This document shows positions 1-7,025 of a stretch of DNA of 18,313 nucleotides, in pieces (position 1 is the stretch's first letter; every line of letters begins with the position of its first letter). Origin of the DNA: TWA4 sp034086685 (lineage in GTDB: Bacteria > Bacillota > Clostridia > Lachnospirales > Lachnospiraceae). The stretch spans positions 1 through 18,313 of the forward strand of contig JAXDZY010000105.1 of assembly GCA_034086685.1 (NCBI GenBank), given 5' to 3'. The notes under the pieces are model-generated. The model ran no database searches. It was not told the origin of the DNA and was given only the letters and a program-made list of their open reading frames with translations. A program made the position numbers and the translations under genes.

Positions 1-138
1 GCAAAGACTATCAAGGGAAAAGGTGTTTCTTTCATGGAAGACCAGGCCGGATGGCATGGAGTGGCACCGAATGATGAACAGTATGCATTAGCTATGGGAG
101 AACTGGAAAAGGCAGGTGAAGCATTATGTCAGAAGTAA
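1..138 (+). CDS. Transketolase N-terminal subunit, 3' end only
   Basis: This is the last 45 codons of a gene that begins outside the window, in frame from base 1 to a TAA at 136-138. The residues GKGVSFMED, then WHGVAPN, are typical of the end of the thiamine-diphosphate-binding half of split transketolases, where the enzyme is made as two polypeptides. The stop overlaps the start of the next gene (ATG at 126), the tight coupling usual for the two halves. Together they move two-carbon units between sugar phosphates in the non-oxidative pentose phosphate pathway. The partial length prevents any check of the cofactor site itself. Confidence 0.88.
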   Translation, partial: AKTIKGKGVSFMEDQAGWHGVAPNDEQYALAMGELEKAGEALCQK

Positions 139-1064
139 AGAAGATTGCAACCAGAGAAAGTTATGGTAAAGCATTGGTAGAGCTGGGAAAAGAACATGAA
201 GAAATCGTTGTATTGGATGCCGATCTTGCGGCTTCCACAAAAACAGGTATGTTCAAAAAAGTGTTTCCGGAACGTCATATTGACTGCGGTATTGCAGAAG
301 GCAATATGATGAGTGTGGCAGCAGGGCTTGCGGCAGCAGGAAAAGTTCCTTTTGCCAGTTCTTTTGCCATGTTTGCGGCAGGGCGTGCTTTTGAACAGGT
401 GAGAAATTCTATTGGATACCCGCATCTGAATGTGAAAATCGGGGCAACTCATGCAGGTATTTCCGTAGGAGAAGACGGGGCAACCCATCAGTGTAATGAG
501 GATATGGCTCTGATGCGTGCAATACCGGGAATGGTAGTGATTAATCCATCTGACGATGTAGAGGCACAGGCAGCAGTAAAAGCGGCTTATGAACATGATG
601 GACCTGTATATATGCGTTTTGGAAGACTGGCGGTGCCTGTAATCAATGATCGACCGGATTATAAGTTCGAATTGGGAAAAGGCGTTGTTCTCAGAGAAGG
701 AAAAGATGTAGCTATTATTGCCACGGGACTTTGCGTGACATCTGCGATGGAAGCAGCAGAAAAACTGGCAGCAGATGGAATTGAGGCAAAAGTGATCAAT
801 ATCCATACGATCAAGCCACTGGATGAAGAACTGGCAGCAGAAGCTGCAAGAGAGACTGGTAAAGTGGTTACGGTAGAAGAACATTCTGTAATCGGCGGTC
901 TGGGCAGTGCGGTATGCGATGTTCTCAGCGAGAATGCTCCCACACCGGTTCTGAAAATTGGTGTTAACGATGTGTTTGGTGAATCCGGTCCTGCAGTACA
1001 GCTGCTGGCAAAATACGGACTGGATGCGGAAGGCATTTATAAAAAGATCAAAGCATTTCTGTAA
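126..1064 (+). CDS. Transketolase C-terminal subunit
   Basis: A 312-residue protein, the usual length for the pyrimidine-binding plus C-terminal domains of split transketolase. Residues 1-165 hold the pyrimidine domain, with the catalytic-type glutamate in GIAEGN (E58) and the conserved stretch HAGISVGEDGATHQ. Residues 190-312 form the transketolase C-terminal domain. The start overlaps the preceding subunit gene by 13 bases, so the two are almost certainly translationally coupled. It acts in the cytosol as a heteromer with that subunit. The pair could instead act on a specialised sugar pathway, since several Clostridia carry more than one copy, and nothing here identifies the substrate. Family call is firm. 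Confidence 0.93.
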   Translation: MSEVKKIATRESYGKALVELGKEHEEIVVLDADLAASTKTGMFKKVFPERHIDCGIAEGNMMSVAAGLAAAGKVPFASSFAMFAAGRAFEQVRNSIGYPHLNVKIGATHAGISVGEDGATHQCNEDMALMRAIPGMVVINPSDDVEAQAAVKAAYEHDGPVYMRFGRLAVPVINDRPDYKFELGKGVVLREGKDVAIIATGLCVTSAMEAAEKLAADGIEAKVINIHTIKPLDEELAAEAARETGKVVTVEEHSVIGGLGSAVCDVLSENAPTPVLKIGVNDVFGESGPAVQLLAKYGLDAEGIYKKIKAFL

Positions 1065-1095
1065 AATACAGAAAAGTTTATGACAGGAGATTTTT

Positions 1096-1833
1096 ATGAA
1101 GTTGTTTTTGACCAGCAGTCCCTGCGATGACTGTGTACCCGGGGGATTGGATCTGCCCTGCATACTGAACCGGGAAAACGGGTTTGTGGATCATATGGCC
1201 GAGGACTGGAAACCGGATTCACGGGGATTGATTATCAGTGCATTTCCTGATCATTTTGATTTGAATGATGAAATGCGGGAAACATTTCAGAAGGCATTTG
1301 CTTTTCATGAGCTGACCCTTTCGGAAATGGTCATGTGCGATGCCAGAAATGAGAACCGGGTGAATGAATTGATCGCAGACAGTGATATGATTATCCTGGC
1401 AGGCGGCCACGTTCCCACTCAGAATGCGTTTTTTAAACGTATTGGCCTGAAAGAACTGCTTGAGAATTATCCGGGAATCGTCATGGGAATCAGTGCAGGT
1501 ACCATGAACTGTGCCAGTCTGGTTTATGCGCAGCCGGAAGAACCCGGAGAATCGGCTGATCCGGCATATGAACGTTTTATTTCCGGCCTGGGGCTGACGG
1601 ATGTGATGATTCTTCCTCATTATCAGAGAGTAAAAGATTATTATCTGGATGGAAAAAGGCTGTATGAAGATATCACTTATGCAGACAGTATGGGACGGAA
1701 ATTCTATGCGCTGGCGGATGGAAGTTATATGCTGGTTCAGGGTGGAAAAACCGTAGTTTACGGGGAGGCCTGGCTGATTCAGGACGGACAGATTTCTCAG
1801 GTATGCAGAGCCGGTGAGAAACTGGAGCTCTGA
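1096..1833 (+). CDS. Peptidase E-like (S51 family) protein
   Basis: A 245-residue cytosolic protein with the class I glutamine-amidotransferase-like fold of the S51 peptidases. The nucleophile elbow is GISAGT with Ser133, preceded by the strand IILAGGHVP at 99-107, and a likely catalytic histidine lies in ILPHYQ (H175). S51 enzymes of the PepE type cleave dipeptides with N-terminal aspartate, and cyanophycinases belong to the same family. The substrate cannot be read from sequence. It starts 31 bases after the transketolase gene with a good site (ACAGGAG at 1082-1088), so it may be co-transcribed. The N-terminus has several Cys residues (SSPCDDC), unusual for PepE and perhaps characteristic of the clostridial branch. 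Confidence 0.8.
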   Translation: MKLFLTSSPCDDCVPGGLDLPCILNRENGFVDHMAEDWKPDSRGLIISAFPDHFDLNDEMRETFQKAFAFHELTLSEMVMCDARNENRVNELIADSDMIILAGGHVPTQNAFFKRIGLKELLENYPGIVMGISAGTMNCASLVYAQPEEPGESADPAYERFISGLGLTDVMILPHYQRVKDYYLDGKRLYEDITYADSMGRKFYALADGSYMLVQGGKTVVYGEAWLIQDGQISQVCRAGEKLEL

Positions 1834-1896
1834 GGAATCAGAACTGAACAGAAAATGGCAACCTGAAGAAAAAAATAAAAAAAATTAAAAAAACGC

Positions 1897-1925
1897 TTGA
1901 CTTTTTCCGTGGGCTGATGTAATAT
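1897..1925 (+). promoter_or_regulatory. Sigma-A promoter of the tRNA-Arg gene
   Basis: TTGACT at 1897-1902, a 17-base spacer and TAATAT at 1920-1925, preceded by an A-rich tract (1868-1893) that could serve as an UP element. Expected transcription start near 1932, just upstream of the tRNA. Confidence 0.75.
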
Positions 1926-1931
1926 ATATAA

Positions 1932-1952
1932 CGTCGCTGGAACACAGCGACG
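1932..1952 (+). other. Perfect hairpin in the tRNA 5' leader
   Basis: CGTCGCTG (1932-1939), loop GAACA, CAGCGACG (1945-1952): an 8-bp perfect stem whose first base falls at the predicted transcription start, four bases before the mature tRNA. The leader to be removed by RNase P would be almost entirely this hairpin. Function unknown; seen directly in the sequence. Confidence 0.7.
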
Positions 1953-1956
1953 GGAT

Positions 1957-2030
<74 letters not shown>

Positions 2031-2037
2031 TAGTCTG

Positions 2038-2070
2038 AAAGGTCTGAAGAATTTCTTCAGACCTTTTTTT
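2038..2070 (+). terminator. Intrinsic terminator of the tRNA unit
   Basis: A 13-bp perfect stem, AAAGGTCTGAAGA (2038-2050) with TCTTCAGACCTTT (2054-2066), three-base loop, ending in a run of seven T (2064-2070). Confidence 0.92.
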
Positions 2071-2161
2071 GGTTTGCGCGCCATGGGCGCATGTTTATGC
2101 AGAGGAAAACTCCGGATGAAATTGATAAATTTTCTCAATTAAATACATAGAAATATATCAA

Positions 2162-2234
2162 AAGTTAGTTGACTTTAACTTTTAAAGTGTGTATAATCAC
2201 CTTGAAAGTTAAAAGAAACTAACTTTTGTTAGTT
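2162..2234 (+). promoter_or_regulatory. feo operon promoter with overlapping palindromic operator-like sites
   Basis: The promoter is TTGACT (2170-2175), 17-base spacer, TATAAT (2193-2198). The -35 box is the exact centre of a palindrome AAAGTTAG-N6-TTAACTTT (2162-2183). A second, similar palindrome (AAAGTTA ... TAACTTT, about 2206-2226) lies just after the start site. It overlaps a third perfect one, AACTAAC-TTTT-GTTAGTT (2217-2234). The GTTA/TAAC half-sites recur in front of feoB. The pattern differs from the classical Fur 7-1-7 box and is closer to half-sites of DtxR/MntR-type metal repressors. I infer metal-dependent repression; the binder is not identified. Confidence 0.72.
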
Positions 2235-2303
2235 ACAGGTAACCGGCATAACTCCTCCGCATGGGATTGCTGCAGGAGAGTCAGGACAGGAGGTAGATGT
2301 GTG

Positions 2304-2516
2304 ATGGCACTGGCATTTATGAATGTGGGCGAAATTAAGACAATTACTGCATTGAAGGGCAGAGAAGATGTGATTCGTCATCTGCAGAACCTTGGTTTCG
2401 CACCTGGGACAGAGGTTCAGGTAGTTGGACATAATGCAGCGGGTATGATCCTTCAGATAAAGGGAGTCCGTATTGCGTTGGATCGGGGGCTGGCAGCCAG
2501 GATCCTGGTTGCGTAA
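2304..2516 (+). CDS. feoA: FeoA-domain protein, first copy
   Basis: A 70-residue single-domain FeoA protein with an SH3-like fold. Signature positions include LGFAPGTEVQVVG in the middle and the C-terminal strands LQIKGVRIALDRGLAARILV. FeoA is a small cytosolic partner thought to modulate the FeoB ferrous-iron channel. The frame is open further upstream (TTG at 2226), but AGGAGG at 2288-2293 fixes the start at ATG 2304 or the adjacent GTG 2301; I chose ATG. It is first in an operon with a second feoA and feoB. Two feoA genes before feoB are common in Clostridia, where both may be needed for the active complex. Confidence 0.88.
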   Translation: MALAFMNVGEIKTITALKGREDVIRHLQNLGFAPGTEVQVVGHNAAGMILQIKGVRIALDRGLAARILVA

Positions 2517-2547
2517 CCGGTTGACTGAAGAAAGGAAGGAAATATTG

Positions 2548-2769
2548 ATGCAGAGTTTAAGAGAAGTTTCCTGTGGAAATACAGTTACAGTGGTGAAGCT
2601 TCACGGTGAAGGCGCGGTGAAGCGCAGGATCATGGATATGGGTATTACAAAAGGCACCAGTATTTATGTACGCAAGGTTGCACCTCTGGGTGACCCGGTG
2701 GAGGTTACGGTGCGAGGCTATGAACTGTCATTGCGAAAGACAGACGCAGAGATGATCGAGGTTAAGTAG
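2548..2769 (+). CDS. feoA: FeoA-domain protein, second copy
   Basis: A 73-residue FeoA-domain protein, clearly diverged from the first copy. The core reads VVKLHGEGAVKRRIMDMGI followed by KGTSIYVRKVAPLGDPVEV, with the LGDP turn typical of FeoA. The start at ATG 2548 is set by AAGGAAGGA at 2532-2540 with a 7-base spacing. The frame extends upstream over the end of the first feoA, but that part lacks FeoA homology. The gene begins 31 bases after the first feoA, so they share a transcript. It is followed by a terminator-like hairpin, which may make the two feoA products more abundant than FeoB. Confidence 0.9.
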   Translation: MQSLREVSCGNTVTVVKLHGEGAVKRRIMDMGITKGTSIYVRKVAPLGDPVEVTVRGYELSLRKTDAEMIEVK

Positions 2770-2805
2770 ATTCCGGCATGGCAATTTGCAGCAGGAATCT
2801 TTTTT
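2768..2805 (+). terminator. Terminator or attenuator between feoA and feoB
   Basis: AGATTCC (2768-2774) pairs with GGAATCT (2794-2800), followed by T2800-2805. The inner loop can form a short GCAA/TTGC extension. The stem begins within the stop codon of the second feoA. It should reduce read-through into feoB unless overcome; no clear independent promoter for feoB follows. Confidence 0.65.
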
Positions 2806-2812
2806 AGGGACT

Positions 2813-2836
2813 CTTGGTTAGATATTTCTAACCAAG
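2813..2836. promoter_or_regulatory. Palindromic operator-like site in front of feoB
   Basis: CTTGGTTAG (2813-2821), six bases ATATTT, CTAACCAAG (2828-2836): a perfect 9-bp inverted repeat. It has the same GTTAG-N6-CTAAC layout as the sites at the operon promoter, suggesting one regulator binds both. It could also act as an RNA hairpin in the leader of feoB. Confidence 0.6.
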
Positions 2837-2876
2837 GCAATTGTTACAGACAGGTTTTTAAGGAGGAAATAAATCG

Positions 2877-5027
2877 ATGGCAGTGAAGATTGCACTTGCA
2901 GGTAACCCGAACAGCGGTAAGACCACATTATTTAATGCTCTTACCGGTTCCAACCAGTTTACAGGCAACTGGCCCGGGGTTACTGTAGAGAAAAAAGAAG
3001 GAAGATTAAAAGGGTATGATGATGTAACAGTGACGGATCTTCCGGGTATTTATTCTTTGTCTCCCTATACTCTGGAAGAAGTGGTAGCCAGAAATTACCT
3101 GATTGATGAACGGCCGGATGTTATTTTAAATATTGTGGATGGTACCAATCTGGAACGCAACCTGTATCTGTCTACACAGCTTATGGAACTGGGAATACCG
3201 GTTGTTATGGCTGTTAACATGATGGATATTATCAGGAAAAACGGGGATGAAATTTACACAGATAAATTATCCCGGGCATTGGGATGCAGGGTAGTGGAGA
3301 TTTCCGCTTTGAAAGGGACCGGCATTACCGAGGCTGCCAGAGCCGCCGTTGAAGCAGGAAAACAGAAAAAAACGCAGGCAGTTGTACATAAATTTGATAA
3401 ACAGGTGGAAAATGCTCTCAGCGAAATTGAAGGTTTTCTGGACGGCCATGCGGAAGAAGTTCAGAAACGTTTCTTTGCTGTCAAGCTGTTCGAAAGAGAT
3501 GAGAAAATTGCTGCAAAACTGAGCAGGAAGCCTGATGTGGAAAGTATTATAAAGATGGTTGAAGATGCCATGGATGATGATTCGGAAAGTATTATTACAA
3601 ATGAACGTTACGTATATATTTCATCCATTATTGATAAATGCTGCAGACGTGTGAATAAAAATAAACTGACAGTTTCCGATAAAATTGACAGGGTCGTAAC
3701 AAACCGTTTTCTGGCGCTCCCTGTTTTTGCGGCGGTTATGTTTCTGGTTTATTATGTTTCCGTAACGACCGTAGGCAGCTTTGTAACGGACTGGACCAAT
3801 GATGTGCTGTTCGGTGAGATCATTCCTCCCGCTGTTCAGGGATTTCTGGAAAGCATCGGCTGTGCAGACTGGCTGGTAAGTCTGATCGTTGACGGCATTA
3901 TCGGCGGTGTAGGCGCCGTACTGGGATTTGTGCCGCAGATGCTGGTGCTGTTTATTTTCCTGGCATTTCTGGAAGCCTGCGGTTACATGGCACGTATTGC
4001 ATTTATCATGGACCGTATTTTCAGAAGATTCGGTTTATCCGGTAAATCCTTCATCCCGATTCTGATCGGAACAGGCTGCGGTGTTCCCGGTATCATGGCA
4101 TCCCGTACCATCGAAAATGACCGTGACCGCAAAATGACGATTATTACTACAACCTTTATACCCTGCGGCGCCAAGCTTCCGATTATCGCCATGATCGCAG
4201 GTGCGGTATTCAATAATGCGGGCTGGGTGGCAGCAAGCTGTTATTTTATCGGAATTGCAGCAATTATCTGTTCCGGTATTATTCTGAAGAAAACAAAAGT
4301 ATTTGAAGGAGATCCCGCACCTTTCGTCATGGAACTTCCCGCTTATCATTTACCCACTGTGGGAAATGTGCTGAGAAGTATGTGGGAAAGAGGATGGTCA
4401 TTCATTAAGAAAGCAGGTACCATCATCCTTCTTTCTACCATTGTAATCTGGTTCCTGTCCGGTTTCGGATTTGTGGATGGAGAATTTCGCATGCTGGAGG
4501 CCATGGAACAGGAGTCAAGTATCCTGGCTTCCATCGGACGTGCCATCTGCTGGATTTTTGCTCCTCTGGGATGGGGTGACTGGAGATCTGCAGTTGCTGC
4601 GGTTACCGGCCTGGTTGCAAAGGAAAATGTTGTTGCTACATTCGGTATTCTGTTTGGTATTGGTGAAGAAGTTGGTGAAGATAATGCACAGCTGCTGGCT
4701 ACAATAGGTGGCCATTATACGGCAATTGCCGCTTATTCCTATCTGATCTTCAACCTGCTGTGTGCACCCTGCTTTGCGGCAATAGGTGCCATCAAACGTG
4801 AAATGAACAGTGGAAAATGGACATGGATTGCAATCGGCTATCAGACTTTGCTGGCGTATTGTGCATCTCTGGTGGTTTATCAGATCGGCAGTGTACTTAC
4901 AGGCGGTGCATTCGGTATCGGCACAGCTGCGGCAGCAGTGATTATTGCGGTATTCATTTATCTGCTGGTTCGTCCTGCAGGAAAAGCTTTGAAACGCAGA
5001 ACCATGAAAGGAGCAATGAGAGCTTAA
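2877..5027 (+). CDS. feoB: Ferrous iron transport protein B
   Basis: A 716-residue FeoB, full length for the family. Residues 1-165 are the cytosolic G domain: G1 GNPNSGKT (9-16), G2 threonine in GVTV (T36), G3 DLPG (54-57) and G4 NMMD (114-117). A helical guanine-dissociation-inhibitor-like segment follows to about residue 270. The rest is the membrane part with paired gate regions: the first contains GTGCGVPGIMASRT and PCGAKLP with conserved cysteines, and the second contains LVAKENVV. It imports Fe(II) across the cytoplasmic membrane. The start is supported by AAGGAGG at 2860-2866. Neighbours (two feoA genes, a Cys-rich partner, a Fur regulator) confirm an iron role. Confidence 0.97.
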   Translation: MAVKIALAGNPNSGKTTLFNALTGSNQFTGNWPGVTVEKKEGRLKGYDDVTVTDLPGIYSLSPYTLEEVVARNYLIDERPDVILNIVDGTNLERNLYLSTQLMELGIPVVMAVNMMDIIRKNGDEIYTDKLSRALGCRVVEISALKGTGITEAARAAVEAGKQKKTQAVVHKFDKQVENALSEIEGFLDGHAEEVQKRFFAVKLFERDEKIAAKLSRKPDVESIIKMVEDAMDDDSESIITNERYVYISSIIDKCCRRVNKNKLTVSDKIDRVVTNRFLALPVFAAVMFLVYYVSVTTVGSFVTDWTNDVLFGEIIPPAVQGFLESIGCADWLVSLIVDGIIGGVGAVLGFVPQMLVLFIFLAFLEACGYMARIAFIMDRIFRRFGLSGKSFIPILIGTGCGVPGIMASRTIENDRDRKMTIITTTFIPCGAKLPIIAMIAGAVFNNAGWVAASCYFIGIAAIICSGIILKKTKVFEGDPAPFVMELPAYHLPTVGNVLRSMWERGWSFIKKAGTIILLSTIVIWFLSGFGFVDGEFRMLEAMEQESSILASIGRAICWIFAPLGWGDWRSAVAAVTGLVAKENVVATFGILFGIGEEVGEDNAQLLATIGGHYTAIAAYSYLIFNLLCAPCFAAIGAIKREMNSGKWTWIAIGYQTLLAYCASLVVYQIGSVLTGGAFGIGTAAAAVIIAVFIYLLVRPAGKALKRRTMKGAMRA

Positions 5028-5215
5028 TGGGAACATGGATTGTTCTGGCGGGTGTCACACTGATTGTTGTCCTGGCGGTCAGAAGTATTTACAAAGATAA
5101 AAAGTCCGGAAAAGCCTGTGCAGGCTGCTCCGGCTGCACAGGCGGCTGCTGTGAAAGCAGCCATGCTCAGGAATCTGACTGCTGCTCAGGCAGCATATTG
5201 ACTGAAAGGAAATAA
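5027..5215 (+). CDS. FeoB-associated Cys-rich membrane protein
   Basis: A 62-residue protein whose ATG (5027-5029) shares one base with the feoB stop codon, giving translational coupling. It has one N-terminal membrane segment (GTWIVLAGVTLIVVLAV, about residues 2-18), then a short basic stretch (RSIYKDKK), then a cysteine-rich tail (ACAGCSGCTGGCC ... DCC) able to bind metal. This matches the family of small single-pass proteins encoded directly after feoB in many Firmicutes. The role is unproven, with suggestions of FeoC-like support or iron delivery to FeoB. The usual gene finders would extend this frame far upstream inside feoB, which is not supported. Confidence 0.88.
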   Translation: MGTWIVLAGVTLIVVLAVRSIYKDKKSGKACAGCSGCTGGCCESSHAQESDCCSGSILTERK

Positions 5216-5220
5216 TCATC

Positions 5221-5700
5221 ATGAGTGATATGTCCAAAAGCAGAGAGGAACAGCCTCTTACCCGGGTCAGCCGGGAAAAGGATGCAATTCTTGAACTGCT
5301 GAGGGAAAATGGTTTTCGGATTACCAGACAGAGAAAGCTGATACTGGACATTGTATTTGCCCATGAATGTACCTGCTGTAAGGAAATCTATTATGAAGCC
5401 CTGGCAAAGGATTCATCCATAGGAATCGCAACGGTTTACCGCATGATCAATACATTAACGGATCTGGGAGTATTTCAGACGGCGGTACCGTATAAGCAGA
5501 TGTACCGGGATCCTGCCCGGAATTGTATAAAGGACCATCATGCAGCCTGCACAGGCTGTAAGGTTATTATGGAAAATAAAAAGATTGTTGAATTTACAGA
5601 CAGTGAATGGCAGCAGGTTCTGGAAAAAGCAGTGGAGAAAAAGGGACACTCGGGAAAGATTTCCTGTGTCATTCTGGAAAATACTGCTGACAATAAATAA
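5221..5700 (+). CDS. Fur-family metal-responsive regulator
   Basis: A 159-residue Fur-family protein. Residues 20-95 form the winged-helix DNA-binding domain (LLRENGFRITRQRKLILDIV, then GIATVYRMINTLTDLGVFQ with the recognition helix). The C-terminal metal/dimer part is short: it has DHHAACTGC, keeping one CxxC pair. It lacks the second CxxC and the full HHHDH-type cluster of classical Fur, so its metal preference is uncertain. It lies five bases after the Cys-rich gene, with AAAGGA at 5205-5210, and closes the feo operon before a terminator. It may control this operon, but the palindromes at the promoter are not classical Fur boxes. Confidence 0.87.
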   Translation: MSDMSKSREEQPLTRVSREKDAILELLRENGFRITRQRKLILDIVFAHECTCCKEIYYEALAKDSSIGIATVYRMINTLTDLGVFQTAVPYKQMYRDPARNCIKDHHAACTGCKVIMENKKIVEFTDSEWQQVLEKAVEKKGHSGKISCVILENTADNK

Positions 5701-5773
5701 TCAGTCATATCATTTCGCGGGAACTGTTTTTCCGGGAATAGATTACAATTACTCACTCTCTATATTTCTTAAG

Positions 5774-5804
5774 AACCGGTCGGTGTAATATCCGGCCGGT
5801 TTTT
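5774..5804 (+). terminator. Intrinsic terminator after the feo operon
   Basis: AACCGGTCGG (5774-5783) pairs with CCGGCCGGTT (5792-5801) with one G-U pair and an 8-base loop, running into five T (5800-5804). Confidence 0.85.
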
Positions 5805-5819
5805 GCTGTCTTCCTGTGC

Positions 5820-5848
5820 TTGACGAAAAAGAAAAAGAAGGTTATGCT
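5820..5848 (+). promoter_or_regulatory. Promoter of the lysR-type gene
   Basis: TTGACG (5820-5825), 17-base purine-rich spacer, TATGCT (5843-5848), 53 bases before the start codon. Confidence 0.6.
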
Positions 5849-5901
5849 TTCAGTATTGAAAAGAGAAAAGAAGGATTCAGAGAAAGTGCAGGAGGGCGGA
5901 A

Positions 5902-6834
5902 ATGGATTTAAAACAGTTGCAGTATTTTGTAGTCAGTGTGGACTGCGGAAGCTTTAAAAGAGCGGCGGAACTTCTGTATACCACGCAGCCTCATGTGAGT
6001 AAGACCGTGAAAGCACTGGAGGATGAACTGGGATGTGCACTTTTTGACAGGAATGTGAAAGGCGTGCAGGCCACGGAAACAGGGAAAAATATTTATCATT
6101 ATGCCAGGCAGGTACTCATCGATTCCAATCGGATCATCAATCTTCCGGAGGAGCTCTCCAGGAAAACGCTGAAAGTGGCTGCCAATTCCGGAGACCGCAT
6201 GGTGGCGCTGTTCTCGCATTATTATATGGAAAAGAAAGACAGCGGTCTTCATGCAGACTACGTGAAAGGAAGCATGGAGCAGATCATCGACTCCGTATCC
6301 GGCCGTGAGACTGATGTGGGGTTTCTGTTTGTTTCTGACCGGCAGAATGCGTTTGTTACTCAGCTGCTTGTCCGGAAAAAGCTGGTTTTTTATCCTCTTA
6401 TGAGGATGGAACCTCTCCTGTTTGTGGGTCCGGGGAATCCTCTGTACAACCGGACCAGCGTTTCTGATCAGGAACTGCGGGGCTATCATTTCATCCAGTC
6501 CCAGGAAGATGATTATGCGGTTAACATGAATCCCGGCTACATGCAGGCAGAATATCCGTTTTATAAAAATCAGCAGATTATCACTACAAACAGCGAGCAT
6601 CTGCTGATCCATATGCTGCTGGAAACCGATCTGTGCAATATCAGTTACAATCTGCCATCGGATGTGTGTGTCAGCGAGAAAATCCGTGCCATTCCCATTT
6701 ACGGAAACGGAAAAGGATCGGATGTGACTTTCGGATACATACTGCGAAGCAAAGAGGATGTAGAGCCGGAAGTGCAGGACTTTATCCGATATGTAACGGA
6801 GCATATATCGGAAGCAGCAACCGAAATTAATTAA
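5902..6834 (+). CDS. LysR-family transcriptional regulator
   Basis: A 310-residue LysR-type regulator, normal length. Residues 1-62 are the winged-helix domain: MDLKQLQYFV at the start, SFKRAAELLYTTQPHVSKTV as helix-turn-helix, then ELGCALFDRN. About residues 90-300 form the periplasmic-binding-protein-like effector domain, somewhat diverged. The start at 5902 is supported by GGAGGG at 5891-5896. It has its own promoter and a strong terminator, and sits immediately before the ABC transporter operon in the same direction, so it is a candidate regulator of that operon. Its last codons lie inside a 25-base sequence repeated exactly at the end of a small-RNA gene at 12361. Confidence 0.92.
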   Translation: MDLKQLQYFVVSVDCGSFKRAAELLYTTQPHVSKTVKALEDELGCALFDRNVKGVQATETGKNIYHYARQVLIDSNRIINLPEELSRKTLKVAANSGDRMVALFSHYYMEKKDSGLHADYVKGSMEQIIDSVSGRETDVGFLFVSDRQNAFVTQLLVRKKLVFYPLMRMEPLLFVGPGNPLYNRTSVSDQELRGYHFIQSQEDDYAVNMNPGYMQAEYPFYKNQQIITTNSEHLLIHMLLETDLCNISYNLPSDVCVSEKIRAIPIYGNGKGSDVTFGYILRSKEDVEPEVQDFIRYVTEHISEAATEIN

Positions 6835-6843
6835 TGTCACAAC
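6819..6843 (+). repeat. 25-base direct repeat, copy 1
   Basis: Identical over 25 bases to 12361-12385 (core GAAATTAATTAATGTC), with a shorter relative (GAAATTAATGT) near 14394. Each copy is followed at once by an intrinsic terminator and then by a C-rich promoter. This copy covers the lysR stop codon. Confidence 0.85.
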
Positions 6844-6886
6844 CCAAAAGAAGCCAGATAAATGAGTTATCTGGCTTCTTTTGGGT
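6842..6886 (+). terminator. Intrinsic terminator after lysR
   Basis: A 20-bp perfect stem (6842-6861 with 6867-6886), 5-base loop. The 3' arm carries CTTCTTTT and AATTTT follows. The A-rich 5' arm makes it potentially bidirectional. It resembles the terminator at 12380-12426 in design. Confidence 0.85.
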
Positions 6887-6919
6887 AATTTTAAAAATAT
6901 CAAAATTTTCTGTATTTTT

Positions 6920-6963
6920 ATCCCCCCACCCGGCTTGTTGCCTGTATATGGACATGATATTAT
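6920..6963 (+). promoter_or_regulatory. C-rich-element promoter of the ABC transporter operon
   Basis: The block ATCCCCCCACCCGGC (6920-6934) directly abuts -35 TTGTTG (6935-6940), 17-base spacer, -10 TATTAT (6958-6963). The C-block plus -35 is identical, over 21 bases, at 12223-12243 and 14239-14259. Upstream sequence is A/T-rich. The non-consensus -35 with a conserved adjacent block suggests activator-dependent transcription. Confidence 0.75.
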
Positions 6964-6970
6964 AAAAACA

Positions 6971-6996
6971 GTTTAAAAAAAGGCCCTTTTTTGAAC
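6971..6996 (+). other. Hairpin at the 5' end of the ABC operon mRNA
   Basis: GTTTAAAAAA (6971-6980), loop AGGCCC, TTTTTTGAAC (6987-6996), one G-U pair. It lies just after the predicted start site, in the position of the GTTAAAG/CTTTAAC hairpin of the two sRNAs, and shares ACAGTT and GAACAGA words with them. Confidence 0.55.
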
Positions 6997-7025
6997 AGAT
7001 TTTACTTTTAGCGAAGGAGAGTTTT

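Noticed and set aside
129..1163. 344-residue minus-strand frame
   Set aside because: It is the antisense shadow of the transketolase subunit; low-complexity Cys/His/Phe-rich content and no ribosome site.
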